From contig NZ_WMDQ01000007.1 of NCBI RefSeq assembly GCF_009707955.1, positions 186,001 to 250,000 on the forward strand: a DNA stretch of 64,000 bases, in the 5' to 3' direction. A model generated the notes under the pieces. That model was not told the origin of the DNA. It ran no database searches and saw only the letters and a list, made by a program, of their open reading frames with translations. The DNA is from Flavobacterium sp. LC2016-13. GTDB taxonomy: Bacteria > Bacteroidota > Bacteroidia > Flavobacteriales > Flavobacteriaceae. Position numbers and translations under genes: made by a program. Below are positions 48,660-58,166 of this stretch, in pieces; position 1 is the stretch's first letter, and every line of letters starts with the position of its first letter.

Positions 48660-51155
48660 ATGAAGCTATTTTGTTTACTGACTTTGTTTTTCACGCTGAA
48701 TATTCATGCGCAATTTCAAATAAACGGAATTGTGAACGATTCCAAAAACAAACCGCTTCCTTTTGCTACGATTACAACCTCAGACAACAACAATACAATT
48801 ACAGATGTTGATGGAAAATTTATTCTTTCATCTTCTGTAAAAATCACCTCTTTTAAAGTTTCTTATATAGGTTTCAATACCAAAGTTATTACCGTATTAG
48901 ACAATAAGAAATTTTATCCTGTTTCACTTTCTCAAAAAACAGATGATTTAAAAGAAGTTATTATTTCAAATGAAAATCCGGCTTTAGTAATTATCAGAAA
49001 GGTAATTGCGAATAAAAACAACAACAATCCTCAAAAAAAGCTGAGCAGTTTTGATTATAAAACATACAATAAACTTATTGTTACGGCCAATCCGGATTCT
49101 ATCGATGGCAGAATTGATTCATCAGCAGCTTATAAAGACTTCAATAAAAAACGAATCAATATAGATTCATCTGATTTTAAATTTAAAGAGATAATCAGCA
49201 GACAGCATTTATTTCAAACAGAAAAATTATCACAATATCAGTTTGGGAATAACAAGCTTAAAGAAACTATTCTGGGTACCAAAATGGCAGGTTTTAAGCA
49301 ACCGGTTTATGAAATTATAGCATTCAATTTGCAATCTATTTCAATTTACGATTCTAATTATGAATTGTTCGAAACGAGACATCAAAGCCCAATTGCAAAC
49401 AACGCACTTTCTGATTATAACTATAAACTGCTTGATACTGTAGCGATCAAAGGCAGGAATACGTATATGATTTACTTCAAAAACAAAAAAAGAAGAAAAT
49501 CAAATAGTCTTGAAGGTGTTCTGTATATAGATCAGGAAAGTTTTGCTGTTGCAAAAGCCGTAATGCGTACAAAAGCCGTTTTAGATATTAGCGGTATTCA
49601 TGAATTTGAATATGTTCCGAGTGAAAAATTATGGTTTCAAAGCAACACTACTTTCAAAATCGTAAAAGGAAAAAATAAGGAAGATATTAAAATTTTAGGC
49701 GGAACAATTCAGTTTGATGCAGATGCAGAAGAAAATTTTGAACCGAGAAAAAAAGTAGCTTCGGATTTTACCTATTTACTTTCTGAAAGCAATAATTTTG
49801 ATATTCATTACAATACAAATACGCCAATAAAAAATCCGTCTCTTTATATTGAAATTAAAGATGATGCCAGTAATAAGCCCGAGACTTTTTGGAATAAATT
49901 CAGAAAAGACAGTCTTGATTTAAAGAGTCAAAAAACATATCTTTTATTGGATAGTCTTTCTTTGAATAGAAGAATAGAAAAACGATTAGGATCCGGTCGA
50001 AAAATCATTAATGGATTTTTCCCAATTGGACCTGTTGATCTTGATTTAAAAAAGATAGTCAGCTACAATAATTATGAAGGTTTTAGATTAGGGCTTGGCG
50101 GAGTTACAAATGACCGTTTTTCTAAAAATTTCAGAATTGAAGGCTATGGAGCTTACGGTACAAAAGACGGCGTTACAAAATACAGTATTGGTTCAGGAGT
50201 TTTGCTTGATAAATACAGTAATACCTGGCTAAATGGATATTATACCGATGATATTCGCGAAATTGCAAGTACAGTTTTTGCTGTCGACAAACGTGTTTTT
50301 AAAATTTACGATCCGCGACCAATTAATATTAGTACTTTTTATGAATATATAAGCTGGAGAGCGAATATTCAAACTAAAATCATTCCTAAAACCGAAGCTG
50401 TCTTGGAGTTGTCAACTAGTGACATTACACCAAAATTTGATTATCTTTTTAATCTGGATGGAAGATTATATTCCAGTTATATTATGACAACGGCAATGCT
50501 GTCAATCGTTTGGGCACCATTTAGTGATTTCATGCAAACACCAACAGGCAGAACCGAATCTGATAAAAGGTTTCCGAGATTCACATTTCAGTATACGCAA
50601 TCGTTGCCAAATGTATTAGGAAACGATTTTACTTTTGGTAAAATAGATTTTAAAACAGAGTATGAAAAAAAATATCTGAACGGACAAAAAACAAGTTTGT
50701 TATTGCAGGGAGGTTATGCAATGGGCGACGTTCCTATAACACATTTATACAATACGGCACCTAATAACCTAACTAAGGAAACTGTTGTGCAGCGTATTAC
50801 TTTTTCAGGCAGAAACAGTTTTGAAACCATGTATTTTAATGAGTTCTTCTCGAGCCAATATATTATGTTTCAAATTAAACATGGTTTTGACCGAATTAAA
50901 TTATTAAGAAAAGTACGTCCGTCATTAGTATTGGTTACCAGAATGGCATGGGGAGATTTAAAAAAGCCCGAACAGCACGTAGGTCCAACATATAAAACTT
51001 TAGAAAGAGGTTTTTTTGAATCCGGTATCGAATTAAACAAAATTTACAAAGGTTTAGGTTTGGGCGGATTTTATCGTTATGGACCAAATCAGCTACTTAA
51101 ATTTGAGGATAATATCGCGGTCAAAATTTCTTATGTTATTGATTTAGGATTGTAG
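48660..51155 (+). CDS. DUF5686 outer-membrane protein with carboxypeptidase-like regulatory domain
   Basis: 831 residues with a signal peptide (MKLFCLLTLFFTLNIHAQ). A CarboxypepD_reg-like domain covers about 20-100 (INGIVNDSKNKPLPFATITT, then ISFKVSYIGF-type motif). The rest matches DUF5686, a large beta-rich domain ending in an outer-membrane barrel (FEDNIAVKISYVIDLGL). Such proteins are abundant in Bacteroidota; their function is unknown, with a role in outer-membrane transport or processing suggested by the shared N-terminal domain with TonB receptors. The gene is monocistronic. Confidence 0.85.
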   Translation: MKLFCLLTLFFTLNIHAQFQINGIVNDSKNKPLPFATITTSDNNNTITDVDGKFILSSSVKITSFKVSYIGFNTKVITVLDNKKFYPVSLSQKTDDLKEVIISNENPALVIIRKVIANKNNNNPQKKLSSFDYKTYNKLIVTANPDSIDGRIDSSAAYKDFNKKRINIDSSDFKFKEIISRQHLFQTEKLSQYQFGNNKLKETILGTKMAGFKQPVYEIIAFNLQSISIYDSNYELFETRHQSPIANNALSDYNYKLLDTVAIKGRNTYMIYFKNKKRRKSNSLEGVLYIDQESFAVAKAVMRTKAVLDISGIHEFEYVPSEKLWFQSNTTFKIVKGKNKEDIKILGGTIQFDADAEENFEPRKKVASDFTYLLSESNNFDIHYNTNTPIKNPSLYIEIKDDASNKPETFWNKFRKDSLDLKSQKTYLLLDSLSLNRRIEKRLGSGRKIINGFFPIGPVDLDLKKIVSYNNYEGFRLGLGGVTNDRFSKNFRIEGYGAYGTKDGVTKYSIGSGVLLDKYSNTWLNGYYTDDIREIASTVFAVDKRVFKIYDPRPINISTFYEYISWRANIQTKIIPKTEAVLELSTSDITPKFDYLFNLDGRLYSSYIMTTAMLSIVWAPFSDFMQTPTGRTESDKRFPRFTFQYTQSLPNVLGNDFTFGKIDFKTEYEKKYLNGQKTSLLLQGGYAMGDVPITHLYNTAPNNLTKETVVQRITFSGRNSFETMYFNEFFSSQYIMFQIKHGFDRIKLLRKVRPSLVLVTRMAWGDLKKPEQHVGPTYKTLERGFFESGIELNKIYKGLGLGGFYRYGPNQLLKFEDNIAVKISYVIDLGL

Positions 51156-51360
51156 ATGCTTCTTATTTGTGATTTCGACAAAAGAATAATTCTACACATT
51201 AAATAGTGAATTTATTCATCTGGCTTCTTTATTAAACTACTTTGAAAAAACTTTTTCCGTATTAATTATCTCCTAAATGCCAAAATGACATTTTTTGAAA
51301 TTGGTTCATAAATTGATGTTTGTTTTGTAACTTTAAATTTCAATCAAAAAAAACTAAGTT

Positions 51361-52050
51361 ATGGGAATGGGATATTTAATTATTGCTGGAGCAATTATGT
51401 TATTCAGCTGGTTAGTCAGTTCAAAACTAAAAAGTAAATTCGAATTATATTCAAAACTGCAATTAAGAAACGGAATGAGCGGTGCTGAAATTGCTGAGAA
51501 AATGTTGGCTGATAACGGGATTACAGATGTTCGTGTTATTTCGACTCCTGGCCAGTTAACAGATCATTATAATCCATCAGATAAAACAGTAAATTTAAGC
51601 GAAGCAGTTTACAATCATCGTAATGCGGCTGCAGCTGCTGTTGCGGCACACGAATGTGGGCATGCTGTGCAACATTCTATTGGTTACGAATGGTTAACAA
51701 TGCGTTCTAAATTAGTACCAATTGTAAGCGTTGCGTCTAATTATGTACAATGGATTTTATTAGCCGGAATTTTGATGATTCAGGTTTTTCCTCCACTATT
51801 ATTAATTGGAATTGTCATTTTTGCGGCAACAACTTTGTTTTCTATTATTACTTTACCAGTAGAATACGATGCGAGCAACAGAGCGCTGGCGTGGTTAGAA
51901 AATAAACACATGCTGACACAAGAAGAGCAGGCAGGGGCAAAAGATGCCTTAAAATGGGCCGCAAGAACTTATGTAGTTGCAGCAATAGGATCAATAGCAA
52001 CATTGTTGTACTATATTTCAATTTATTCAGGAAGTAATAGAAGAGATTGA
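51361..52050 (+). CDS. Membrane zinc metallopeptidase (YugP-like, PF04298)
   Basis: 229 residues. An N-terminal helix (6-22) is followed by the metallopeptidase domain with VAAHECGHAVQH (about 93-104), an HExxH site, and then three to four membrane helices. GMSGAEIAEKMLADNGITDV, TPGQLTDHYNPSDKTVNLSE and LPVEYDASNRALAWLE are family features; the third zinc ligand is probably the Glu in PVEYDAS. Substrate and role are unknown. The gene stands alone, ahead of a strong terminator. Confidence 0.9.
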   Translation: MGMGYLIIAGAIMLFSWLVSSKLKSKFELYSKLQLRNGMSGAEIAEKMLADNGITDVRVISTPGQLTDHYNPSDKTVNLSEAVYNHRNAAAAAVAAHECGHAVQHSIGYEWLTMRSKLVPIVSVASNYVQWILLAGILMIQVFPPLLLIGIVIFAATTLFSIITLPVEYDASNRALAWLENKHMLTQEEQAGAKDALKWAARTYVVAAIGSIATLLYYISIYSGSNRRD

Positions 52051-52093
52051 TACTTTTATTTTTAATTTAAAGAAATTCTAGATTTTGAATTAC

Positions 52094-52130
52094 AAACCCG
52101 ACAGGTTCTAAAAATCTGTCGGGTTTTTGA
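52094..52130. terminator. CCCGACAG-type hairpin terminator
   Basis: AAACCCGACAGGTT is mirrored by AATCTGTCGGGTTTTT. It separates the convergent peptidase and AsnC genes. Confidence 0.85.
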
Positions 52131-52167
52131 TTTTAAAAACTTACTTTCTAATTGTAATTTGGAATTT

Positions 52168-52638
52168 CTACAATTGTATTTGCCTGTCAATTTGCTGATC
52201 TAATGATATAAAGGTTTCTGTTCTTGAAACGCCTTCTATAGCCTGAATTTTGGTGTTTAAAAGTTGCATCAAGTGTTCGTTATCGCGACAAATGATTTTT
52301 ATTAAAACAGACCAGTTTCCTGTTGTGTAATGGCATTCTAAAACTTCAGGAATTTTTTTTAAATCTTTTACTGCTTCAGAGTTTCGAGAAGCTTTATCGA
52401 GATAAACACCAACGAAAGCCATCGTATTATAGCCTAAAACTTTGGGATTTACAGTGAATTTAGATCCTGAAATTACGCCTGATTGTTCCAGTTTTTTTAA
52501 GCGCTGATGAATCGCAGCTCCTGAAATACCTATTTTATTGGCAATTTGTAAAATGGGTTTTCGGGCATCATCCATTAAATAACGAAGTATTTCTTTGTCG
52601 ATACCGTCAATTTCGATTAAAAGAGAGTTGATTTTCAT
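52168..52638 (-). CDS. Lrp/AsnC-family transcriptional regulator
   Basis: 156 residues. The N-terminal winged helix is typical (IDKEILRYLMDDARKPILQI, then ANKIGISGAAIHQRLKKLEQ and SGVISGSKF). The C-terminal RAM domain (about 70-150) binds an amino acid and forms octamers (VGVYLDKASRNSEAVKDLKK, HYTTGNWSVLIKIICRDNEH). It is a global or local regulator of amino acid metabolism; the effector cannot be read. It is transcribed alone. Confidence 0.92.
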   Translation of the reverse strand: MKINSLLIEIDGIDKEILRYLMDDARKPILQIANKIGISGAAIHQRLKKLEQSGVISGSKFTVNPKVLGYNTMAFVGVYLDKASRNSEAVKDLKKIPEVLECHYTTGNWSVLIKIICRDNEHLMQLLNTKIQAIEGVSRTETFISLDQQIDRQIQL

Positions 52639-52820
52639 AACTTAAAATTTGAAACTGTTTCTAGTGATTTAGGTTTGGAATAGAAATCAAATGTAGTTAT
52701 AATGCTGTAAAAAAGAAAATGCCAATATAGAACTTCTTTATAAATCTCAAATTCAAAAAATATAGCCTATGGTTTAAATCACAGGATCGGAAAGAGATAA
52801 AAGAATTGATTAAAAAGAAA

Positions 52821-52862
52821 AATTCCAAATCCCAAGTGATTAATTTGGAATTTGGAATTTAA
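52821..52862. terminator. AATTCCAAA-type palindrome downstream of hemD
   Basis: AAAAATTCCAAATCCCAAGT faces TTAATTTGGAATTTGGAATT. It is the sister of the element at 35150-35197 and is placed as a terminator for the DUF4271-hemD unit. Confidence 0.6.
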
Positions 52863-52883
52863 ATATTGTTATTTCTTAAGGTT

Positions 52884-53633
52884 TTATTTTCCTTTGTTTG
52901 CTTCGTTGATGTATTTTTCTAAAGCCATTGTCATCGAAGGAGTTTCTGGAGTTGGAGCAAGAATATCAATTCTTAAACCATGATCCAGAGCTTCTTTTTG
53001 AGTTGTGCTTCCAAAAACAGCAATTCTGGTATCGTTTTGTTTAAAATCAGGGAAGTTTTTAAACAATGATTTAATTCCGGTTGGACTAAAAAATGCTAAA
53101 ACATCATAATAAACGTCAGCTAAATCAGATAAGTCGCTCATTACAGTTCTGTAAAAAATGGCTTGTGCCCAATCTACTTTCAAATTATTTAAAGTGATAG
53201 GTGCGTCAGCATTTAATTGATCAGATGCCGGCAGCAAGAACTTTTCGTCTTTGTATTTTTTAATTAGTGGAGATAAATCAGCAAAATCTTTTGCACCTAC
53301 ATAAATTTTTCGCTTTCTGTACACTACATATTTCTGCAAGTAAAATGCAACGGCTTCAGATTGACAAAAATATTTCAATCCTTCAGGAACTTTGTAGCGC
53401 ATTTCATCTGCTACTCTGAAAAAATGATCTACTGCATTTCTGCTTGTCAAAATAATCGCAGTGTAATGATTAAGGTCGATTTTTTGTAATCGAATCTCTT
53501 TTGCATTAACCCCTTCCACATGAATAAATGGTCTGAAATCAATTTTTATTTTGTGTTTTTGTTGGAGCTCAAAGTAAGGAGAATTTTCCACTTTAGGTTC
53601 AGGCTGTGACACCAAAATTGTTTTCACTTTCAT
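52884..53633 (-). CDS. hemD: Uroporphyrinogen-III synthase
   Basis: 249 residues from the ATG at 53633 (MKVKTILVSQPEP); the frame extends upstream into the DUF4271 gene. HemD is poorly conserved, but the pattern is present: TILVSQPEPKVENSPYFELQ at the start, IILTSRNAVDHFF for the first domain, KFLLPASDQLNADAPI in the middle, and VLAFFSPTGIKSLFKNFPDF with IAVFGSTTQKEALDHGLRID at the end. It closes hydroxymethylbilane to uroporphyrinogen III in haem and tetrapyrrole synthesis. It is cotranscribed with the DUF4271 gene. Confidence 0.9.
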   Translation of the reverse strand: MKVKTILVSQPEPKVENSPYFELQQKHKIKIDFRPFIHVEGVNAKEIRLQKIDLNHYTAIILTSRNAVDHFFRVADEMRYKVPEGLKYFCQSEAVAFYLQKYVVYRKRKIYVGAKDFADLSPLIKKYKDEKFLLPASDQLNADAPITLNNLKVDWAQAIFYRTVMSDLSDLADVYYDVLAFFSPTGIKSLFKNFPDFKQNDTRIAVFGSTTQKEALDHGLRIDILAPTPETPSMTMALEKYINEANKGK

Positions 53634-53644
53634 ATTATAAACAT

Positions 53645-54316
53645 TTACCAAGCCACCTCTTTTGTTATCCAATAATACATGAAATAATAAGGGGCTATTT
53701 CAAGAGCGCAAAGATATAAAATAAAATAAAATAATTTACTGATTATTACGTTTTGATACGTTTTAATTGAAATAAAATATGAGAATAGACTTATACATAG
53801 CGAAATGCCTATTATTACTAGGGGTACGCTTTTCGGAATATGATCAGAATAGAACAAAATAGCGTTAATTGGAAGGATTAAAACACCAATGTAAGTCCTG
53901 TAAGTTGCTTTTTGTAAGTTGAAAAGACTTACAAGTTCATCAATATTAAAAGAAGTTGCTACAATTTTTTCGATTAAAAACTTTCCTAAAATAAAATATA
54001 ATAGAAATGTAGCTATCTGAACGTACAAAACCCAATCCGTTTTTGAGGCATATCCAAAAATGTCTAAAGTAAGCTGAATGAAAAAGGAAAATGAAAGAAC
54101 TTGTACGAAAAACAATCCAACAATAAAACTGCCTTTTAGGTTGCTCGTATCTCGATAAATTTTTGCGTATTTATCTGAAAAAATAAGTTTACTAAACTCA
54201 CTAAACCTATTTTCATAAGTTGATTTAGTAATGGCCACAAGAGCAAAGGCTACTACAAATAAAAATGTAGCCCAATCTTTGTTTTCGATAATTCTGGGAT
54301 GAAGGTGTTCAGTCAT
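53645..54316 (-). CDS. DUF4271 membrane protein
   Basis: 223 residues with about five membrane helices (15-35, 62-80, 93-112, 130-150, 155-175, and a last one near 190-210). It matches DUF4271, a family restricted to Bacteroidota and regularly found just upstream of hemD, as here with a 12-base gap. Its function is unknown; the linkage suggests a role with haem or membrane-bound tetrapyrroles, but that is inference. The gene is divergent from the glycosyltransferase gene. Confidence 0.85.
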   Translation of the reverse strand: MTEHLHPRIIENKDWATFLFVVAFALVAITKSTYENRFSEFSKLIFSDKYAKIYRDTSNLKGSFIVGLFFVQVLSFSFFIQLTLDIFGYASKTDWVLYVQIATFLLYFILGKFLIEKIVATSFNIDELVSLFNLQKATYRTYIGVLILPINAILFYSDHIPKSVPLVIIGISLCISLFSYFISIKTYQNVIISKLFYFILYLCALEIAPYYFMYYWITKEVAW

Positions 54317-54393
54317 AGCGCTACAAAATTAGTAATTTTTTGTCTCAATACTTTTATTATACATTTATTATGAATGAAATGGCATAAAAAGTT

Positions 54394-54401
54394 TACTTTT
54401 G
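54394..54401 (+). promoter_or_regulatory. Promoter -7 box (TACTTTTG) of the glycosyltransferase gene
   Basis: TACTTTTG fits TAnnTTTG and lies 21 bases before the ATG at 54422. It sits inside a longer open frame from 54374, ruling that start out. Confidence 0.55.
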
Positions 54402-54421
54402 CGATGAAATTACGCAGAAAA

Positions 54422-55147
54422 ATGAACGATTGCATTGTCATAATCCCAACTTATAACGAAATTGAAAACATAGAAAGTATAGTTCGAGCTGTACTTTCGC
54501 AACATAAACCTTTTCATCTTTTAATTATTGATGATAATTCTCCGGATTTTACTGCAAATAAAGTAATTGCATTACAGGAAGAATATCCGGGAAGATTATT
54601 TTTAGAAAAAAGAGCCAAAAAATCAGGTCTTGGAACGGCTTATGTTCATGGTTTTAAATGGGCATTGGAACGTAAATATGATTTCATTTTTGAAATGGAC
54701 GCCGATTTTTCTCATAACCCTAACGATCTTGAAAAATTATTTGACGCCTGTCATTTTGGTGGAGCAGATTTAGCGATTGGTTCTCGTTATGTAACAGGAG
54801 TAAATGTGGTAAACTGGCCATTAAGCCGCGTACTAATGTCATATTTTGCTTCGGTATATGTGAAATTTATTACCGGAATGAAAATTCATGATGCTACAGC
54901 CGGTTTTGTTTGTTATAAAAGAGAGGTTTTAGAAAAGATAAATCTTAACAAAATAAAATTTGTTGGTTACGCGTTTCAAATTGAAATGAAATACAGAACC
55001 TACTGCGCAAAATTTGAAATTACCGAAGTCCCGATTATTTTTACAGACAGAACAAAAGGAGTTTCAAAAATGAGCAACGCCATTATTAAAGAAGCTATTC
55101 TTGGTGTAATTTCTCTTAGATTAAAAAAATTAGTCAATACATTATAA
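54422..55147 (+). CDS. Polyprenol monophosphomannose synthase-like glycosyltransferase (GT2)
   Basis: 241 residues from the ATG at 54422. The GT2 fold is clear: CIVIIPTYNEIENIESIVRA, LLIIDDNSPDFTANKV, DADFSHNPNDLEKLFDA (metal-binding DxD-type motif), AIGSRYVTGVNVVNWPLSRV and DRTKGVSKMSNAIIKEAILG. It would transfer a sugar, probably mannose, from a nucleotide donor to polyprenyl phosphate at the inner face of the membrane. No C-terminal membrane helix is present. It starts the unit with pyrC (11-base gap) and the DUF4296 gene. Confidence 0.88.
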   Translation: MNDCIVIIPTYNEIENIESIVRAVLSQHKPFHLLIIDDNSPDFTANKVIALQEEYPGRLFLEKRAKKSGLGTAYVHGFKWALERKYDFIFEMDADFSHNPNDLEKLFDACHFGGADLAIGSRYVTGVNVVNWPLSRVLMSYFASVYVKFITGMKIHDATAGFVCYKREVLEKINLNKIKFVGYAFQIEMKYRTYCAKFEITEVPIIFTDRTKGVSKMSNAIIKEAILGVISLRLKKLVNTL

Positions 55148-55158
55148 ACCCATTAACG

Positions 55159-56499
55159 ATGAATAGGATTTTAATAAAAAATGCTAAAATTGTAAACGAA
55201 GGATCTATTTTTGAAGGTGATGTTTTGATTGAAAACGACTTAATTGTCGAAGTAGCAGACAGCATAAGTTTAAAAACTTCCGATTGTATAGTAATAGATG
55301 CCGAAGGAAATTATTTAATGCCGGGCGCTATTGATGATCAGGTTCATTTTAGAGAACCGGGATTAACTCATAAAGGTGATATTGAATCTGAATCCAGAGC
55401 AGCAGTTGCAGGCGGAATTACTTCTTTTATAGAACAACCAAATACAGTTCCAAATGCCGTTACTCAGGAAATACTTGAAGATAAATATCAAATTGCAGCC
55501 GTAAAATCATTTGCGAATTATTCGTTTATGATGGGAGCAACCAATGACAATTTAGATGAAGTTTTAAAAACAAACCCTAGAAACGTTGCAGGAATCAAGA
55601 TTTTCTTAGGTTCTTCAACGGGAAATATGTTGGTAGATAATGAAGCGACTTTAGAAAGAATATTTTCAAGTACGCCAATGTTGATTGCAGTTCACTGTGA
55701 AGATGAAACTACCATTCAAAATAATCTTGCCATTTTTAAAGAACAATATGGAGAAGATATTCCGGTAACGGCACATCATTTAATTCGTAGTGCCGAAGCT
55801 TGTTATATTTCGTCTTCAAAAGCAGTGGCGCTGGCAAAGAAAACCGGAGCACGTTTGCATATCTTTCATCTTTCAACAGCGAAAGAAATGGAATTGTTTA
55901 CAAATAAAATTCCGTTAGAAGATAAAAAAATAACCGCAGAGGTTTGTGTACACCATCTTTGGTTTACCGATGAAGATTATAAAACAAAAGGAAATTTCAT
56001 TAAATGGAATCCTGCCGTAAAAACTGCAGAAGACAGAAAAGAACTTTGGAAAGCTTTAAATGACGGTCGTATTGATGTTATTGCAACAGATCATGCGCCA
56101 CATACAAAAGAAGAAAAAAGCCAATCGTATTTAAAAGCTCCTTCTGGAGGACCATTGGTTCAACATGCTGTTGTTGCCATGTTTGAAGCACACCATCAAG
56201 GAAAAATTACCATTGAAAAAATCGTGGAGAAAATGTGCCATAATCCGGCAAAAATTTTCAAAATCGAAAAAAGAGGATTTATAAAAGAAGGCTATTTTGC
56301 TGACTTAGTTATTGTAAATCCGAGTTTGCCATGGAGCGTAAAACCTGAAAATATTTTAGCAAAATGTGGTTGGTCTCCATTTGAAAATTATACTTTTAAA
56401 TCGAGAATTACACACACTTTTGTGAATGGTGAGTTGGTCTACAACAACTTTAAAGTAAAGGATGTTCGCGCAGGAAAAAGATTATTGTTTGATAGATAA
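55159..56499 (+). CDS. pyrC: Dihydroorotase
   Basis: 446 residues. The amidohydrolase metal site is DDQVHFREPG (about 57-66), with the carboxylated lysine region GIKIFLGSSTGNM, further His ligands in IAVHCEDE and LHIFHLSTAKE, and the catalytic Asp in IATDHAPHTKEEK. It belongs to the longer type I dihydroorotase group. It closes carbamoyl aspartate to dihydroorotate in pyrimidine synthesis. pyrH, in the same pathway, is at 47 kb. It overlaps neither neighbour but has small gaps with both. Confidence 0.93.
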   Translation: MNRILIKNAKIVNEGSIFEGDVLIENDLIVEVADSISLKTSDCIVIDAEGNYLMPGAIDDQVHFREPGLTHKGDIESESRAAVAGGITSFIEQPNTVPNAVTQEILEDKYQIAAVKSFANYSFMMGATNDNLDEVLKTNPRNVAGIKIFLGSSTGNMLVDNEATLERIFSSTPMLIAVHCEDETTIQNNLAIFKEQYGEDIPVTAHHLIRSAEACYISSSKAVALAKKTGARLHIFHLSTAKEMELFTNKIPLEDKKITAEVCVHHLWFTDEDYKTKGNFIKWNPAVKTAEDRKELWKALNDGRIDVIATDHAPHTKEEKSQSYLKAPSGGPLVQHAVVAMFEAHHQGKITIEKIVEKMCHNPAKIFKIEKRGFIKEGYFADLVIVNPSLPWSVKPENILAKCGWSPFENYTFKSRITHTFVNGELVYNNFKVKDVRAGKRLLFDR

Positions 56500-56508
56500 A
56501 AAGCAAAT

Positions 56509-57006
56509 ATGAAGAATTTTGTATTAATAATATTGGTTTTGTTTCTTTCTGTAAGTTGTAAAAAAGAGTTGACAAAAGAACCAAAAAGACTTATTGAGAA
56601 AGGAAAGATGGTTGATATTATGTATGATTTATCTATTTTAGATGCGATAAAATATCAAAATCCCTTATCATTAGATTCTACAGATTCAAGTCCTAAGAAA
56701 TTCATCTTTCAAAAATATAAAGTAGATAGTTTGCAATTTGCTCAAAGTAATATGTATTACGCGACAGATTACGAAAGTTACAAAGATATGTTTGACGAAG
56801 TTGCTAAGCGATTAGAAAAAAACCAGAAAAAGGTTGATTCTTTAGTAAAAATAGAAGAGAAAAAAGCTGAGAAGGCAGCAAAGGAAAAGAAAAAGAAAGA
56901 GGCAAAATCAGTTCTAAAACCAGAAGAGGTAAAACCTTTGAAAAAAAGCAACCTCGATTCGATAAGAAAGACCATAAAATTGAATAAAACGAATTCTAAA
57001 AAATAA
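56509..57006 (+). CDS. DUF4296 lipoprotein
   Basis: 165 residues. The signal peptide ends LFLSVSC, so Cys17 is the lipid anchor. The DUF4296 domain (about 28-105: KGKMVDIMYDLSILDAIKYQ, then KYKVDSLQFAQSNMYYATDY) is followed by a Lys/Glu-rich helical tail, probably a coiled coil. The family is confined to Bacteroidota and often follows pyrC, as here with a 9-base gap. Its function is unknown; a periplasmic or outer-membrane site is inferred from the anchor. It meets the epimerase gene tail to tail. Confidence 0.88.
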   Translation: MKNFVLIILVLFLSVSCKKELTKEPKRLIEKGKMVDIMYDLSILDAIKYQNPLSLDSTDSSPKKFIFQKYKVDSLQFAQSNMYYATDYESYKDMFDEVAKRLEKNQKKVDSLVKIEEKKAEKAAKEKKKKEAKSVLKPEEVKPLKKSNLDSIRKTIKLNKTNSKK

Positions 57007-57007
57007 T

Positions 57008-58009
57008 TTACAATTTCGATACTTCTTTTATGTATTGATGTACATCTAAAAAAACCGTTCCCAGAGCGGTTTTTATTTTTTCATTAGAATACAGATTTTT
57101 AGAATATGAAGCTTTTGCTGTTGCTTTTGTCAGTCTTCTTTTCTGGAAAAATAAAGCTGAAAATATTCTATCTGCAATCCAAAGAAAATTCATAAATAAC
57201 GGATTGGCATGAATGCTAGGTCTTTTTACTTTTAAAACATCTGCAATAGTGTTCAAAATATCACGGAAAACAATATTGTCAGTAATTAAAGTAAAACGTT
57301 CGTTTTTGATGTCGCTTTTCATTAATTGATATGAAATTTTTACAACATCAGTTATGGCGATGAAACCAGTGTTTCCAAGCGTATAAAACGGAAGCCCATT
57401 CGCTACTTTCACATAAAGTTCAGCACTTCCTTGCTCGCAGTTTTTTGTTTTCGGAATCGGGCCTAAGATTACGCCGGGATTTACAATAACAATATCTAAA
57501 CCTTCCTGAACACCACGCCAAACTTCCATTTCGGCACCATATTTAGAAATTGCATAATCGCTATGAGGTTTTTCCGGATTCCAGTCTGTTTCTTCAGTTA
57601 TGTAAGTTTCGTGTGAAGCCAAATCTCCTAAAGCTGCAATCGAGCTGACAAAACAAAATTTTCTGATTCCTTTAGCAATCGAAAAATTAACCATATTCGC
57701 AGTTCCTTCGATATTTGTTTTTCGAAGTGCATCTTCATCTTTTGGATCAAATGAAATTAAAGCAGCGCAATGATAAACGTAATCAATGTCGATAAAAGCA
57801 ATTTCTAATGAAGGAACGTCTAAAATATCGGCTTCAAGCCAGTTAATCTTTTCAAATAAATCAGCTTTTTTATAAAATTCAAAAACCAATTTTGTTTTTT
57901 GAATTTTATCTTGATTTCGGTAAATAGCCCTGACATTTTCCCCATTTTCAATTAAATGAAGCAATAAATGCGAGCCGACTAAACCTGTTCCTCCTGTTAC
58001 TAATATCAT
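57008..58009 (-). CDS. NAD-dependent epimerase/dehydratase family protein
   Basis: 333 residues from the ATG at 58009 (MILVTGGTGLVGSHLLLHL); the longer frame to 58039 lacks support. The extended SDR features are GGTGLVG (5-11), Asp in ADILD, the Ser of SSIAAL and YAISK (Tyr and Lys catalytic). The C-terminus has a substrate domain of moderate length. The substrate is unknown; dihydroflavonol reductase-like or sugar epimerase activity are both possible. It meets the DUF4296 gene with a one-base gap. Confidence 0.88.
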   Translation of the reverse strand: MILVTGGTGLVGSHLLLHLIENGENVRAIYRNQDKIQKTKLVFEFYKKADLFEKINWLEADILDVPSLEIAFIDIDYVYHCAALISFDPKDEDALRKTNIEGTANMVNFSIAKGIRKFCFVSSIAALGDLASHETYITEETDWNPEKPHSDYAISKYGAEMEVWRGVQEGLDIVIVNPGVILGPIPKTKNCEQGSAELYVKVANGLPFYTLGNTGFIAITDVVKISYQLMKSDIKNERFTLITDNIVFRDILNTIADVLKVKRPSIHANPLFMNFLWIADRIFSALFFQKRRLTKATAKASYSKNLYSNEKIKTALGTVFLDVHQYIKEVSKL

Positions 58010-58085
58010 AGCGTAAAGATAGCATTTTTGATAAATCAATTAATAATGTGATTCATTCTTAATATCTAATTTACTATTAATTGAA

Positions 58086-58133
58086 AAAACCCTAAAACAA
58101 TGGATAAATATTTATCCATTGTTTTAGGGTTTT
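58086..58133. terminator. 48-base perfect palindrome, strong terminator
   Basis: AAAACCCTAAAACAATGGAT then AAAT is followed directly by its exact reverse complement, with no spacer. It lies downstream of the barrel-protein gene (minus strand) and ahead of the epimerase gene. Confidence 0.8.
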
Positions 58134-58166
58134 AAGAAAGTTTATTTTAAAATTTCTTTTTACATA

